The translations under genes were made by a program, and so were the position numbers. From Candidatus Latescibacterota bacterium (GTDB lineage Bacteria; Latescibacterota; UBA2968; UBA8231), in contig JAGWBY010000144.1 of assembly GCA_021295675.1 (NCBI GenBank), positions 3,671-17,799 on the forward strand: a stretch of 14,129 nt of DNA, written 5' to 3'. The notes under the pieces were generated by a model that was not told where the DNA came from, made no database searches, and was given only the letters and a program-made list of their open reading frames with translations. Positions 7,365 through 14,129 of this stretch are shown here, in pieces; the first letter of the stretch is position 1; every line of letters begins with the position of its first letter.

Positions 7365-9493
7365 GGCGGTTTGTCGGGCGGCCTTCACCTCTCGCCGCCG
7401 CTTGTGTAACACATTTTCCGTATATCCATTTGGTTCGGTGCGACAGTTGAATACCAGGTCCAATGCCGCTTGGAATTCGACGCTGGCGTCGAGGTTGGGT
7501 GCCATGGGGCAGTACGCTGGGTCGCCGCTGTTTTGCGCATCGACTACGGTTGCCATGCGCGCAAAGGTCGCCCGCACCTGTTCCTCATTGGTAATTCCGT
7601 GGTGCAGCCAGTTGGCGATGTGCTGGCTGGAAATTCGCAAAGTGGCGCGGTCTTCCATCAGGCCGAAACAGCCAATGCCTTGGCCGACCCAGCGCACCAC
7701 GTAGCCCAAAATCCCCTGGGCATTGTTGTCCAATTCCTGCTGAATCTCCTCGGGGCTGAGCTGGCGGTCGAGCACCGGAGGGCTGAGAATCGCGCCGAGC
7801 GAGGCCCGCTCTCGTCCGGCTAGCTGGTCGAGGCGCTCGAAGACATCGACTTGGTGATAGTGCAGTGCGTGCAGGGTGGCCGCTGTGGGCGAGGGGACCC
7901 AAGCAGTCGTCGCCCCAGCTTGGGGATGGCCGATCTTGGTCTCTACCATCTCGCGCATTAGCCCGGGCATGGTCCACATCCCCTTGCCAATCTGCGCCCG
8001 TCCCACCAAGCCGGTGGCGATGCCGACGTCCACATTCCAGTCTTCATAAGCACTGAGCCAGGGTTGCTCTTTGATTTCCATCTTGGGCAACATGGGACCC
8101 AACTCCATGCTGGTGTGGATCTCGTCCCCGGTGCGGTCGAGAAAGCCGGTGTTGATGAAGACGACGCGCTCAGCGGCGCAGCGGATGCACTCGCTGAGAT
8201 TGATCGTAGTGCGGCGCTCTTCGTCCATGATGCCGATTTTTAGGGTGTTTTTACTCAGCCCCAGCGCCTCTTCCACTCGTGAGAATAGCTCGACGGTTGC
8301 TGCTACCTCGTCCGGTCCGTGCTGTTTGGGCTTCACCACATAGACGCTGCCGGTCTTGCTGTTGCGGTAGCGGCTGCGGCCCTTGAGGTCGTGGATTGCC
8401 GCTAAGCTGATGACCATGGCGTCGAGAAAGCCCTCGGGGATTTCTGCGCCGTCGGCTGTAGTCACCGCATCTGTGTACATGTGGATGCCGACGTGGCGCA
8501 CGAGCAACAAGCTGCGTCCGGGCAGCGTCAAGGTGTGGCCGTTGGGGGTGGTAAATGTGCGGTCGGCGCGCAGGCGGCGCGTCAGGGGCTGCCCGTCCTT
8601 GACAAAGGTCGCCTCCAGCGTGCCCTGCATCAGGCCGTTCCAGTTGCCATAGACGAGGGTCTTGTCCTCGGCATCGACCGCGGCCACGGAATCCTCGCAA
8701 TCTTGGATGGTGGTAATGGCCGGACGCCGGCGCGGTGAGTGCGTCCAATGGGATGGGTGCGGTCGATTTGGATTTCGATGTGCAATCCGTTGTGGCGGAG
8801 CAAGACGCTGATTAGCTGCCCGTCCTCGCATCCATAGCCGACGAACTGTCCGGCGTCTTTGAGGCCGACCTCGTCGCCGTTTGTGAGACGAGCGCGCAAG
8901 GTTTGTCCGCTGGCGTCCTCGCGCAGGAAAAATTCCTCCACCTCCCGGTAAGCCCCCTGTTGAAGGCCCGCGACTGCGTCGAGAAATGCCTCGCTGCGCG
9001 CGATGACTTGGGCTCCGCGCTCGGCGTCGTACTCGCCTGCCGGGACACTCCCCTCGATTACATCCGTGCCGTACAGGGCGTCGTACAAGCTGCCCCAGCG
9101 CGCATTCGCCGCGTTGAGCGCGTAGCGCGCATTGTCAAGGGGGCCGGCTAGGGAGGCGATTTCTGGGTCGGTGTTTTCCGTGCGGATGCGCTGCGCGTCG
9201 CCCGTGGGCAGCAAGTAGCCGATCTCTTCGAGAAAGGTCCGGTAACTTGTGGGATCCAGCAGCTCGCCACGTCGCTTTTGGTGATAGGCGTCGATCTGGG
9301 CCTGCAAGGTGTCGCGCCGTTGAAGGAGCTGTTGATTCTTGGGCTCCAAGTCCTCGACGATCTTCTCCAGCGCCGCCCAGAAATGATCGACATCCACGTC
9401 CGTCCCGGGCGCAATCTGCTCGGCGACGAGGGCGTAGAGCCGCTGGTCGATGTGCAATCCGCCGCTAACTATTCTTCTTGCTGATTCTGCCAT
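7362..9493 (-). pseudogene. glcB: Malate synthase G, frameshifted, with a second in-frame gap
   Basis: Malate synthase G condenses glyoxylate with acetyl-CoA to malate in the cytoplasm. The N-terminal part (9493 to 8723, 257 residues, ATG with GGAG six bases upstream) ends [18 protein letters not shown] then RTHRAGV. The rest resumes in another frame at 8720 with [20 protein letters not shown] and runs to 7362. Active-site regions are present: LVRHVG (Arg), [10 protein letters not shown] (Glu), [16 protein letters not shown] (Mg-binding Asp) and [13 protein letters not shown] (catalytic Asp). E. coli has about seven further residues at the first join; only two bases remain, a loss of about 19 bases, with a GCCGG-acg-CCGGC hairpin at 8719-8731. 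Near 7662-7670, GQGIGC runs directly into FGLMEDR, lacking eight residues (SKVPDIHNV-like), a 24-base in-frame loss. Observed 257 + 452 plus 15 restored gives 724 residues, against 723 in E. coli GlcB. The precise fit supports small deletions in an otherwise intact gene. Confidence 0.93.
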
Positions 9494-9593
9494 GATGTGC
9501 TCCGTTTAATTTTGCCGAGCAAGAGTATAACTATCTTACGGCGCGTGCAACCTAGTGGACAGGATGGATGGGATTTGGCTAGCTTGTAGGTGC

Positions 9594-9673
9594 TAGCGGA
9601 TATAGCAATCCCATTCATAAGAGAATCCGCAGATGGACGCAGATGGACGCAGACAGGGTTGCTATATATGCTA
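9594..9673. repeat. Dispersed palindromic repeat, copy B (MITE-like)
   Basis: An 80-base element with imperfect terminal inverted repeats: left TAGCGGATATAGCAATCCC, right (reverse complement) TAGCATATATAGCAACCC. Its 29-base core at 9625-9653, two tandem GCAGATGGAC units plus GCAGA, is identical to the core of copy A at 5615-5643. It lies in the gap between the divergent malate synthase and PhyH-3 genes, ending 46 bases before the PhyH-3 start. No coding capacity. Confidence 0.75.
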
Positions 9674-9719
9674 ACGACCCCCGTAGAGACAAGCTGCACC
9701 ACTATCGCAGGAGGAAACC

Positions 9720-10605
9720 ATGCAACACGACCCATGCCAACGCACCTTTGACTGCGAGCCGACGCTCACTGACTCCGAGGTCCTCGAATTCTGCCGCGAA
9801 GGCCATCTCTTGCTCAAAGGCGTTGTGTCCGACGAGATCAACCAGCGCACCTGTGCTTGGCTCGACGGCGATATTCCCGCCAACCCGAGCTACATCCCCG
9901 ACGGCCTGACCGAGGCCGACCTCGACCGCATTCGCTTTACCCACGAGCCGACCTCCATCTTCTTGGAGGACTGGTTCATCGAGCACGTCCTGCTCAATCC
10001 CCAGTTAGCCGGTGCCATGCGCTCGCTCTTAGGCCCCAACGTCGGCCTGCCGGTCTTGGCCAGCCACCACCGGGCCGAATGCCCAGAGGAAGCCCAGGGC
10101 TGGCACCAAGATGCCGATCACATCTATGGTCCGGAGCTGCGCTTTTTGGAGGTCTTCTACTTTCCGCAGGACACGCCGGTGGAGCTGGGGCCGACTGAGT
10201 TGGTGCCTGGCTCGCATATCCAACCTGGCAACCGCGACAGGGAAGAAGGGGGGGTGTTTTGCGACGGCCCGGCTGGTACCATTGGGATCCACCATCAGAG
10301 CATCATGCACCGCCGCGGCAAGTCCACCGCCAAGGGGTTGCGCCGGATGCTCAAGTACAATTACTGGCGCACGGCACCTCCCCAGCGCGATTGGATCGTC
10401 GAGGAGGACTTTGATTTGCACGGCGCGCTACTACGCGCACATGTTCTATTGGCTCTGCGGCAAGGGCGATCAGTTCCGCATTATTGGCGGTCAGGCTTGG
10501 CCTTGGCAGTCCGAAAACCAGATTGGGCCGTCGTATGGCTTTGACGCCAAGGAAGGCTACCAGCCCAATTGGCGGCGGGACAATCCGGATGGGTATGCGC
10601 ATTGA
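9720..10605 (+). pseudogene. Phytanoyl-CoA dioxygenase (PhyH) family protein 3, frameshifted near its C-terminus
   Basis: A PhyH-family Fe(II)/2-oxoglutarate oxygenase. The ATG at 9720 has AGGAGG five bases upstream. The iron site is GWHQDADHIYG (H129, D131) with distal H197 in HHQSIMHRRG and R208 as the likely 2-oxoglutarate ligand; VPGSH (162-166) is intact. Up to DFDLHGA (about residue 236) the frame is good. The conserved tail ARYYAHMFYWLCGKGD, IIGGQAWPWQ and GYQPNWRRDNPDGYAH then continues one base out of frame to a TGA at 10603-10605. Read straight through, the original frame instead runs into an unrelated tail ending at 10544. GCGCG-ctacta-CGCGC at 10423-10438 spans the join, so a short block is probably missing there. 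The catalytic core precedes the break, so the truncated protein might still fold. This subfamily differs from both other PhyH proteins in the window. Confidence 0.88.
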
Positions 10606-11024
10606 TCGTTAGGATGGATTGCGTTGGTGAGGATGGTTGAGTGGGCAGTGGCCGCAACAGGAGGGGCCATCGCTATAAGAGGCAGGGGTGGGGCGGTACT
10701 GATTAAATCCACATTCCCCGTCTAACTACGGGAGCCTCCGCGCTCGTCGAGCGAGCTTTGGCAGAACCCGGATCTATTCACGGGGGGATACACCCCGCCC
10801 CTGCTGAAAATGGCGAACGGAAGAGACGCGAAGCCCTGTTGCTGATTCGCTGAGGGGCTCCCGGTGCTGAATGGTTAGCCGCTAGGTGGTTGAGCGGCTT
10901 TGCCGGATAATTGGGTTATCAATCCCTGAGGTCGCGCGTTACAGTGCGCGTCACTTCTGGGCTATGCGCCGTCACCAGCGCAGTCGCACTTGCTTCCCTG
11001 TCTCCTCCGTTCTAGTTGTCCTTG
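10606..11024. other. 419-base region without a supported gene; several small hairpins
   Basis: I find no reading frame with a ribosome site or family resemblance here. Perfect short stems are present: GCTCG-t-CGAGC (10742-10752), CGGGG-7-CCCCG (10781-10797), and AGCCGCT-9-AGCGGCT (10877-10899). The last is the strongest and could end transcription arriving from either side, although it lacks a clear U tract. The spacing of the stems could also mean a structured RNA. I checked for tmRNA, RNase P RNA, SRP RNA and the group II intron domain V signature and recognised none. Confidence 0.4.
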
Positions 11025-11537
11025 TTATTCGTCAGCATATTCCACCTCTACCTCGAACGACGCAGCGCGGATCTGCCGATTGAGTTGGCGGAACTCGACG
11101 CGCGCTTCATTGAGACGGGTGCGGCAGTCGTCGTAAGGCAACTCGTTATCTTCGACTATGTCGCGCTCCTCCTTGTGGAGGACCCGCTCATAGGCAGAAT
11201 CGACGACTTGGGTGTGCAACTCACCGAGGCGGTCGTTGAGCGCTTTGCGGGTTTCGAGGGCCTCGGTAAGGCTCATGTCGTCGCCCTCATGCTCAACGCG
11301 GTGCTCGAAGTTGGCACGCTGGATCGCAGCGTTCAGTTTGCGGCGTTGGTCGCGCGCCTCGGAGACACTGAATCCGGGTGCTGGCCGACGCGAGGAGTCG
11401 TTGTCTCGATGGGAGAACAGGTTTCGATTCTGGCGCGCCTCGGGCAGGCAGTCGCGCAGCGTCTTGATGCGGGCGTCGTACTCGCCGCGCAGTTCGAGGG
11501 CTTCGTAGAGTCTGATGGTCTTTCTGGCTTCGGTCAT
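11025..11537 (-). CDS. DIP1984-like family protein
   Basis: A 170-residue, highly charged and largely helical protein with no signal peptide or membrane segment. It matches my knowledge of the DIP1984 (septicolysin-like) family in its order of segments: RLYEALELRGEYDARIKTLR near the N-terminus, RRKLNAAIQRANFEHRVE in the middle, SLTEALETRKALNDRLGELH, then ERDIVED and a final RQLNRQIRAASFEVEVEY. The biochemical role of the family is not established. The stretch EARDQRRKLNAAIQ may be shorter than in relatives, but I cannot verify that. The start is firm: AAGGAGGTGAGGT directly precedes the ATG at 11537. It is transcribed away from the toxin gene, so the 174-base gap between them must hold both promoters. 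It looks like an accessory or stress-linked gene rather than part of the catabolic cluster. Confidence 0.7.
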   Translation of the reverse strand: MTEARKTIRLYEALELRGEYDARIKTLRDCLPEARQNRNLFSHRDNDSSRRPAPGFSVSEARDQRRKLNAAIQRANFEHRVEHEGDDMSLTEALETRKALNDRLGELHTQVVDSAYERVLHKEERDIVEDNELPYDDCRTRLNEARVEFRQLNRQIRAASFEVEVEYADE

Positions 11538-11627
11538 ACCTCACCTCCTTCTGATTTCACCGGGAGATGAGTCGAAATTCGAGGGAGTGTAGAACAGTCG
11601 CAATAGTTCAGCGGCTTTTTTTGCGGG

Positions 11628-11647
11628 CACCTACTCAGGTGACACCT
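11628..11647. promoter_or_regulatory. Cluster of three CACCT/AGGTG half-sites (possible operator)
   Basis: The order is CACCT-actc-AGGTG-a-CACCT, so the central half-site forms an inverted repeat with each neighbour. It lies in the divergent gap between the DIP1984-like gene and the toxin gene, about 90 bases from the former start and 65 from the latter. A dimeric repressor could bind here. No matching copies were seen elsewhere in the window. Confidence 0.35.
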
Positions 11648-11683
11648 TGCTGATCATTTCGGTCTGCTGATTGGTTGTCTTGA

Positions 11684-11700
11684 GTAAGCCAATGGCTTAC
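11684..11700. promoter_or_regulatory. Palindromic operator upstream of the toxin-antitoxin pair
   Basis: GTAAGCC-AAT-GGCTTAC is a perfect seven-base inverted repeat ending 11 bases before the toxin ATG. Toxin-antitoxin operons are usually repressed by the antitoxin, alone or with toxin, at such sites. A weak promoter (TTGAGT at 11680-11685, TTTTAA at 11702-11707, 16-base spacing) would straddle it. The operator role is inferred from position and symmetry. Confidence 0.55.
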
Positions 11701-11711
11701 CTTTTAAGCGT

Positions 11712-12065
11712 ATGATGGATGAGCAATTCCAATATGTAACGGTAGTCGAAACGCGCACTTTCCTCTCGGACGTTTCTCGGACTATGACGGAGGCAGACCG
11801 AGAGGAATTTGTCACGTTTATTGCCGCAAATCCGCAGCGTGGAGACCTCATCCCAGGAACAGGCGGTATCCGCAAGATTCGTTGGGGCATAAAAGGGCAA
11901 GGTAAGAGCGGTGGCCTGCGCGTGATCTATTATTATCACAGCGAGCGCATGCCGCTCTTTCTGCTCACGGCCTATGGGAAAAGCGCAAAGAGCGATTTAG
12001 CAGAGTCGGAAAAAGTGGTCATGAGTCGTTTGGTCCAGGAGCTTAAAGATCAGTTCTTGCGCTGA
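11712..12065 (+). CDS. RelE/HigB-type toxin of a type II toxin-antitoxin system
   Basis: A 117-residue protein of the RelE/ParE superfamily, HigB-like branch; members are usually ribosome-dependent mRNA endonucleases. Visible family signature: FIAANPQRGDLIPGTGGIRK (36-55), where GTGG and the following basic residues (R54, K55, R57) are typical; GKSGGLRVIYYY (64-75); and PLFLLTAYGKSAKSDL (81-96). The length is normal. The ATG codons at 11712 and 11715 are both possible and the ribosome site is weak, so initiation may be poor or the message nearly leaderless. The toxin comes first and the antitoxin second, separated by 34 bases, the order seen in higBA systems. The toxin looks intact while its antitoxin gene is frameshifted, which is hard to reconcile with an active toxin unless the antitoxin break is a sequence error. 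Confidence 0.85.
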   Translation: MMDEQFQYVTVVETRTFLSDVSRTMTEADREEFVTFIAANPQRGDLIPGTGGIRKIRWGIKGQGKSGGLRVIYYYHSERMPLFLLTAYGKSAKSDLAESEKVVMSRLVQELKDQFLR

Positions 12066-12099
12066 GCAATCAGATTGAAAGCATTCGATGGAGGAGAGC

Positions 12100-12370
12100 A
12101 TGAGTAAAATCGGCGGCAAGATTATAGACGGGTTGCGCGATGCACTGAAGTATGCAGAAGGCGAGACGGAAGACAATAAAGAGTATCGCGTCTTAATACC
12201 TGAGCGCGTCGATGTGCGGGATGTGCGTCAACGGCTCAATATGACGCAGAAGGAGTTTGCACATCCGCAATTGGGAACAGGGGAAGCGGCAACCGGAGGG
12301 GCCGGCTCGGGTGTTGTTGACGGTTATCGATAGGGAGCCGGAGGCGGTGCGGCGGGCCTTAGCTTACTAA
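12100..12370 (+). pseudogene. HTH-type antitoxin of the HigA-like family, frameshifted
   Basis: A Xre-type antitoxin expected to neutralise the upstream toxin and repress the operon. The ATG at 12100 follows GGAGG by five bases and is preferred over the ATG at 12088. The first frame encodes KIIDGLRDALKYAEG and [13 protein letters not shown], the first helix of the helix-turn-helix. After GCA at 12259-12261 only one base separates it from the next good frame, [19 protein letters not shown] then [16 protein letters not shown], which ends at TAA 12368-12370. Relatives carry about nine residues (ARFGFSLGT-like, including part of the recognition helix) at this place, so about 26 bases are missing. 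TTGC-acatcc-GCAA (12257-12270) spans the join. Read as it stands, the protein would end at 12333 without the recognition helix. Its stop overlaps the stop of the DUF4062 gene on the opposite strand (12367-12370). Confidence 0.8.
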
Positions 12371-13599
12371 TTGTTTAACTCCCGATCAACGACCGGTCCA
12401 ATGTCCGAACAAGAGTCCTCATTGACAATCAATGCAAATGAAGTTTCAGCTTCTCGTAATATCACTTGAGCACCACGGAATTCGTCAACCTGTCGTTGAA
12501 TTATATTGACCATTGCCCTCTTAGAACGGTTCAGAACTGTCGTCATTCGCGGCAGTGAGGCAACTGTCTCTCTGAAGGTGTCGAGATAGTTTTCAGTGGT
12601 TCTCATGGTGTCCCGAAGCTCGCGGATAACACGTACGGTGTCTCTTGCCTGCTCAAGGTCTTGATCGAGTTCAATGGAGAGCGTCGCCGCCTGAGTGAGG
12701 GCATTCAGACCGGCGTTTATATGTTTGCTAAACAACGGCAACTCTGACTCAATGCGGTGTACGTATTGATCCATGTCTGTGGCAGCATTCGCAATAAGTC
12801 GCTTTGCAGCTTTACGATTCTGTGCATCAGGACCTGCCGCAAAGTTAGTGGTCTCAGCAGCCCTAACCTTAATTTTATCGCCAATCTCGACGGTTGCATT
12901 TGACATGCGTTCAATTATTTCCATCAGTGTCGAGAACTCATCTTCGAACTGCTCCACTAAGTCTAAGAGCCCGATCTCGTCATCTTCATCTTGGTCGGAC
13001 GAGTCCTCGGGGGTAGCCTCTTCTTCAATCGATGCGGACAACGGTTGCGGCATTTCAGCTTGCGATCGCCATGCTTGGATATGCCGCGTGAGGTGAAGGC
13101 GTACGAGCCCCTCGAATTCATCGGTTGTTTGGAACGGCCAATAGAGTACGCCCTCCACACCGAGGCTTGATCGAAATTTGGAGACGCTCTCTAGCTGTTC
13201 GTGGTCAAGCTGCGATGGGGGAATAGGAACTGGCGCGTCTTTGAAGTAGATCATCAACTGGAGAGCATCAGAATTGGCCTCGTAGCGTTTTTTTGCTCGT
13301 TGGAATTCCTCAACGGTGCCGGATCCGGCACGGCCGGTTGGGGTGCCAAACCTGTACCACATTAGCCCGATGAACAGATCGAAATCTTGTGGAATTTGCT
13401 CGTTAATAACCGCTTGGGGATCCTCCCCGAGACTGGGATAGGCGTGAGTTTCCCATCTGATCAGTTCAAGTCGAATTCCAAGTTGACGTGCCCACGCGGT
13501 GTTCAACTCACGAATTACGTCTTCAAGACGGTTTCTTTCTTCGTCTACATCGCTAGGTGAGGCGACGAATACGCTTAGGATGGTCTCCTGCCGTGGCAT
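12367..13599 (-). CDS. DUF4062 domain protein with acidic linker and long helical C-terminus (candidate defence or signalling protein)
   Basis: A 410-residue soluble protein. Residues 7 to about 175 are a DUF4062 domain: [62 protein letters not shown] and GVLYWPF are its usual blocks. DUF4062 is related to TIR/SLOG-like folds and is often the N-terminal part of STAND or NLR-like proteins. Here there is no ATPase. An acidic low-complexity linker (about 191-209, [19 protein letters not shown]) leads into about 190 mostly helical, coiled-coil-prone residues, with [18 protein letters not shown] at its start and a region of repeated helices to the end. The ATG at 13599 lacks a clear ribosome site. 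Base composition is more A+T-rich than the genes before 10600, which suggests transfer. It is the tail-to-tail neighbour of the toxin-antitoxin pair. Function is unknown; a role in phage defence or nucleotide-signal sensing is only inferred. Confidence 0.8.
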   Translation of the reverse strand: MPRQETILSVFVASPSDVDEERNRLEDVIRELNTAWARQLGIRLELIRWETHAYPSLGEDPQAVINEQIPQDFDLFIGLMWYRFGTPTGRAGSGTVEEFQRAKKRYEANSDALQLMIYFKDAPVPIPPSQLDHEQLESVSKFRSSLGVEGVLYWPFQTTDEFEGLVRLHLTRHIQAWRSQAEMPQPLSASIEEEATPEDSSDQDEDDEIGLLDLVEQFEDEFSTLMEIIERMSNATVEIGDKIKVRAAETTNFAAGPDAQNRKAAKRLIANAATDMDQYVHRIESELPLFSKHINAGLNALTQAATLSIELDQDLEQARDTVRVIRELRDTMRTTENYLDTFRETVASLPRMTTVLNRSKRAMVNIIQRQVDEFRGAQVILREAETSFALIVNEDSCSDIGPVVDRELNN

Positions 13600-13814
13600 T
13601 AGAGTTTTACCATTTCCATAGTGTGCATTTAGCCTCTCTGTATTGACTCCCTAATGGGTATGGTCAGGTCGCTTACTGCGACATAACACGCTAGGTTTTC
13701 GGCCAAGGCGATGAACTATACTCCTCCAATAACGCCCAAACAGAATCGGCCAGCAAGCGAGCGCTTGGGTCTCTGGAGTGAATATGATACCTAACGACAA
13801 CGGCGCTTTTGGCA

Positions 13815-14129
13815 TCACTCCCGAACCGCTATGTGCAACTCCCGCAACTGCTCGGGCGACACCTCGCTTGGTGCGCCCATGAGCGGATCCTGCGCATTCT
13901 GGTTCATGGGGAAGGCGATGACCTCTCGGATGTTTGGTTCGTCCGCTAGCAGCATGACGATGCGGTCGATGCCGGGGGCGATGCCGCCGTGGGGTGGAGC
14001 GCCGTAGCGCAAGGCGCGGATCATGCCGCCGAACTTGCGATCCACTTCCCGCTGCGAGTGCCCGGCAATCTCAAACGCCTTGTACATGATGTCTGGTCTG
14101 TGGTTGCGGATGGCACCGCTCGACAGTTC
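13815..14129 (-). CDS. aspS: Aspartyl-tRNA synthetase, C-terminal part (runs off the window)
   Basis: The last 104 residues of a class II aminoacyl-tRNA synthetase that charges tRNA-Asp. The frame is open to the window edge and begins [20 protein letters not shown]. The class II motif 3 is [20 protein letters not shown], with the ATP-binding arginine in GIDR. It continues [18 protein letters not shown] and ends [16 protein letters not shown] plus AVRE, the standard C-terminus. The form GAIRNHRPD is that of the long bacterial AspRS found, for example, in alphaproteobacteria. The stop is TGA at 13815-13817. The gene is on the same strand as the DUF4062 gene, 215 bases upstream of it, with no visible terminator between them. 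Confidence 0.95.
   Translation of the reverse strand, partial: ELSSGAIRNHRPDIMYKAFEIAGHSQREVDRKFGGMIRALRYGAPPHGGIAPGIDRIVMLLADEPNIREVIAFPMNQNAQDPLMGAPSEVSPEQLRELHIAVRE

Noticed and set aside
10606..11024. Group II intron, tmRNA, RNase P or SRP RNA
   Set aside because: None of the diagnostic conserved segments could be found on either strand.
11016..11570. 184-residue open frame on the plus strand
   Set aside because: It lies opposite the DIP1984-like gene, which has a strong ribosome site and family pattern.
6414..12370. Programmed frameshifting or ribosome bypassing to explain the frame breaks
   Set aside because: The joins lack conserved residues outright, so recoding would not restore the proteins; no slippery sequence was seen at the joins.

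Overview
The window is GC-rich, densely coded bacterial DNA that looks chromosomal: it holds a tRNA-Glu, the end of aspS and malate synthase G. Three different phytanoyl-CoA dioxygenase (PhyH) genes, a GH43/GH32-like beta-propeller protein, a rhodanese and an amidohydrolase remnant in one neighbourhood recall uncultured lineages rich in PhyH genes (Latescibacterota, Poribacteria, Entotheonella-like). That placement is inference from gene content only.

Layout. 50-2608 (+) encodes a CPA2 cation/proton antiporter with two RCK modules. It converges on and overlaps a minus-strand PhyH gene (2584-3414), which follows a 20-codon amidohydrolase remnant (3451-3513). Two consensus sigma70 promoters lie back to back at 3538-3614. 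One drives the remnant and PhyH leftward, the other drives tRNA-Glu(CUC) at 3645-3720 rightward. From 9493 down to 3772 all genes are on the minus strand: malate synthase G (broken), an SDR dehydrogenase (broken), a second PhyH, the beta-propeller protein and a rhodanese. Two related palindromic repeats (5601-5708 and 9594-9673) and an unrelated palindromic insertion (about 7200-7364) sit in its gaps. A third PhyH (9720-10605, +) is frameshifted. 10606-11024 has no gene I can support but contains several small hairpins.

From 11025 onward the content is accessory: a DIP1984-like protein, a HigB/RelE-type toxin with a broken antitoxin, and a DUF4062 protein with an acidic linker and long helical tail, visibly richer in A+T than the catabolic genes. 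The antitoxin and DUF4062 genes overlap tail to tail by a few bases. The window ends in the 3' part of aspS (minus, running off the edge). The 215 bases between aspS and the DUF4062 gene show nothing I can name.

The main observation is recurrent small deletions. Malate synthase (two places), the SDR, the rhodanese, PhyH-2, PhyH-3 and the antitoxin each appear to lack a short block, about 19-26 bases where I can size it, against what their families normally carry. The amidohydrolase lost nearly everything. Four of these losses break the reading frame. At most junctions a short perfect inverted repeat spans the join, for example positions 3484-3495, 4094-4104, 8719-8731 and 10423-10438. Restoring the two losses in malate synthase gives about 724 residues, against 723 in E. 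coli GlcB. Whether this is real mutation or an assembly/library artefact cannot be settled from the sequence, but the pattern is specific and testable. Reading the catabolic genes together (oxygenases, dehydrogenase, glycosidase-like protein, glyoxylate-consuming malate synthase) suggests breakdown of a small organic substrate, but no substrate can be named.
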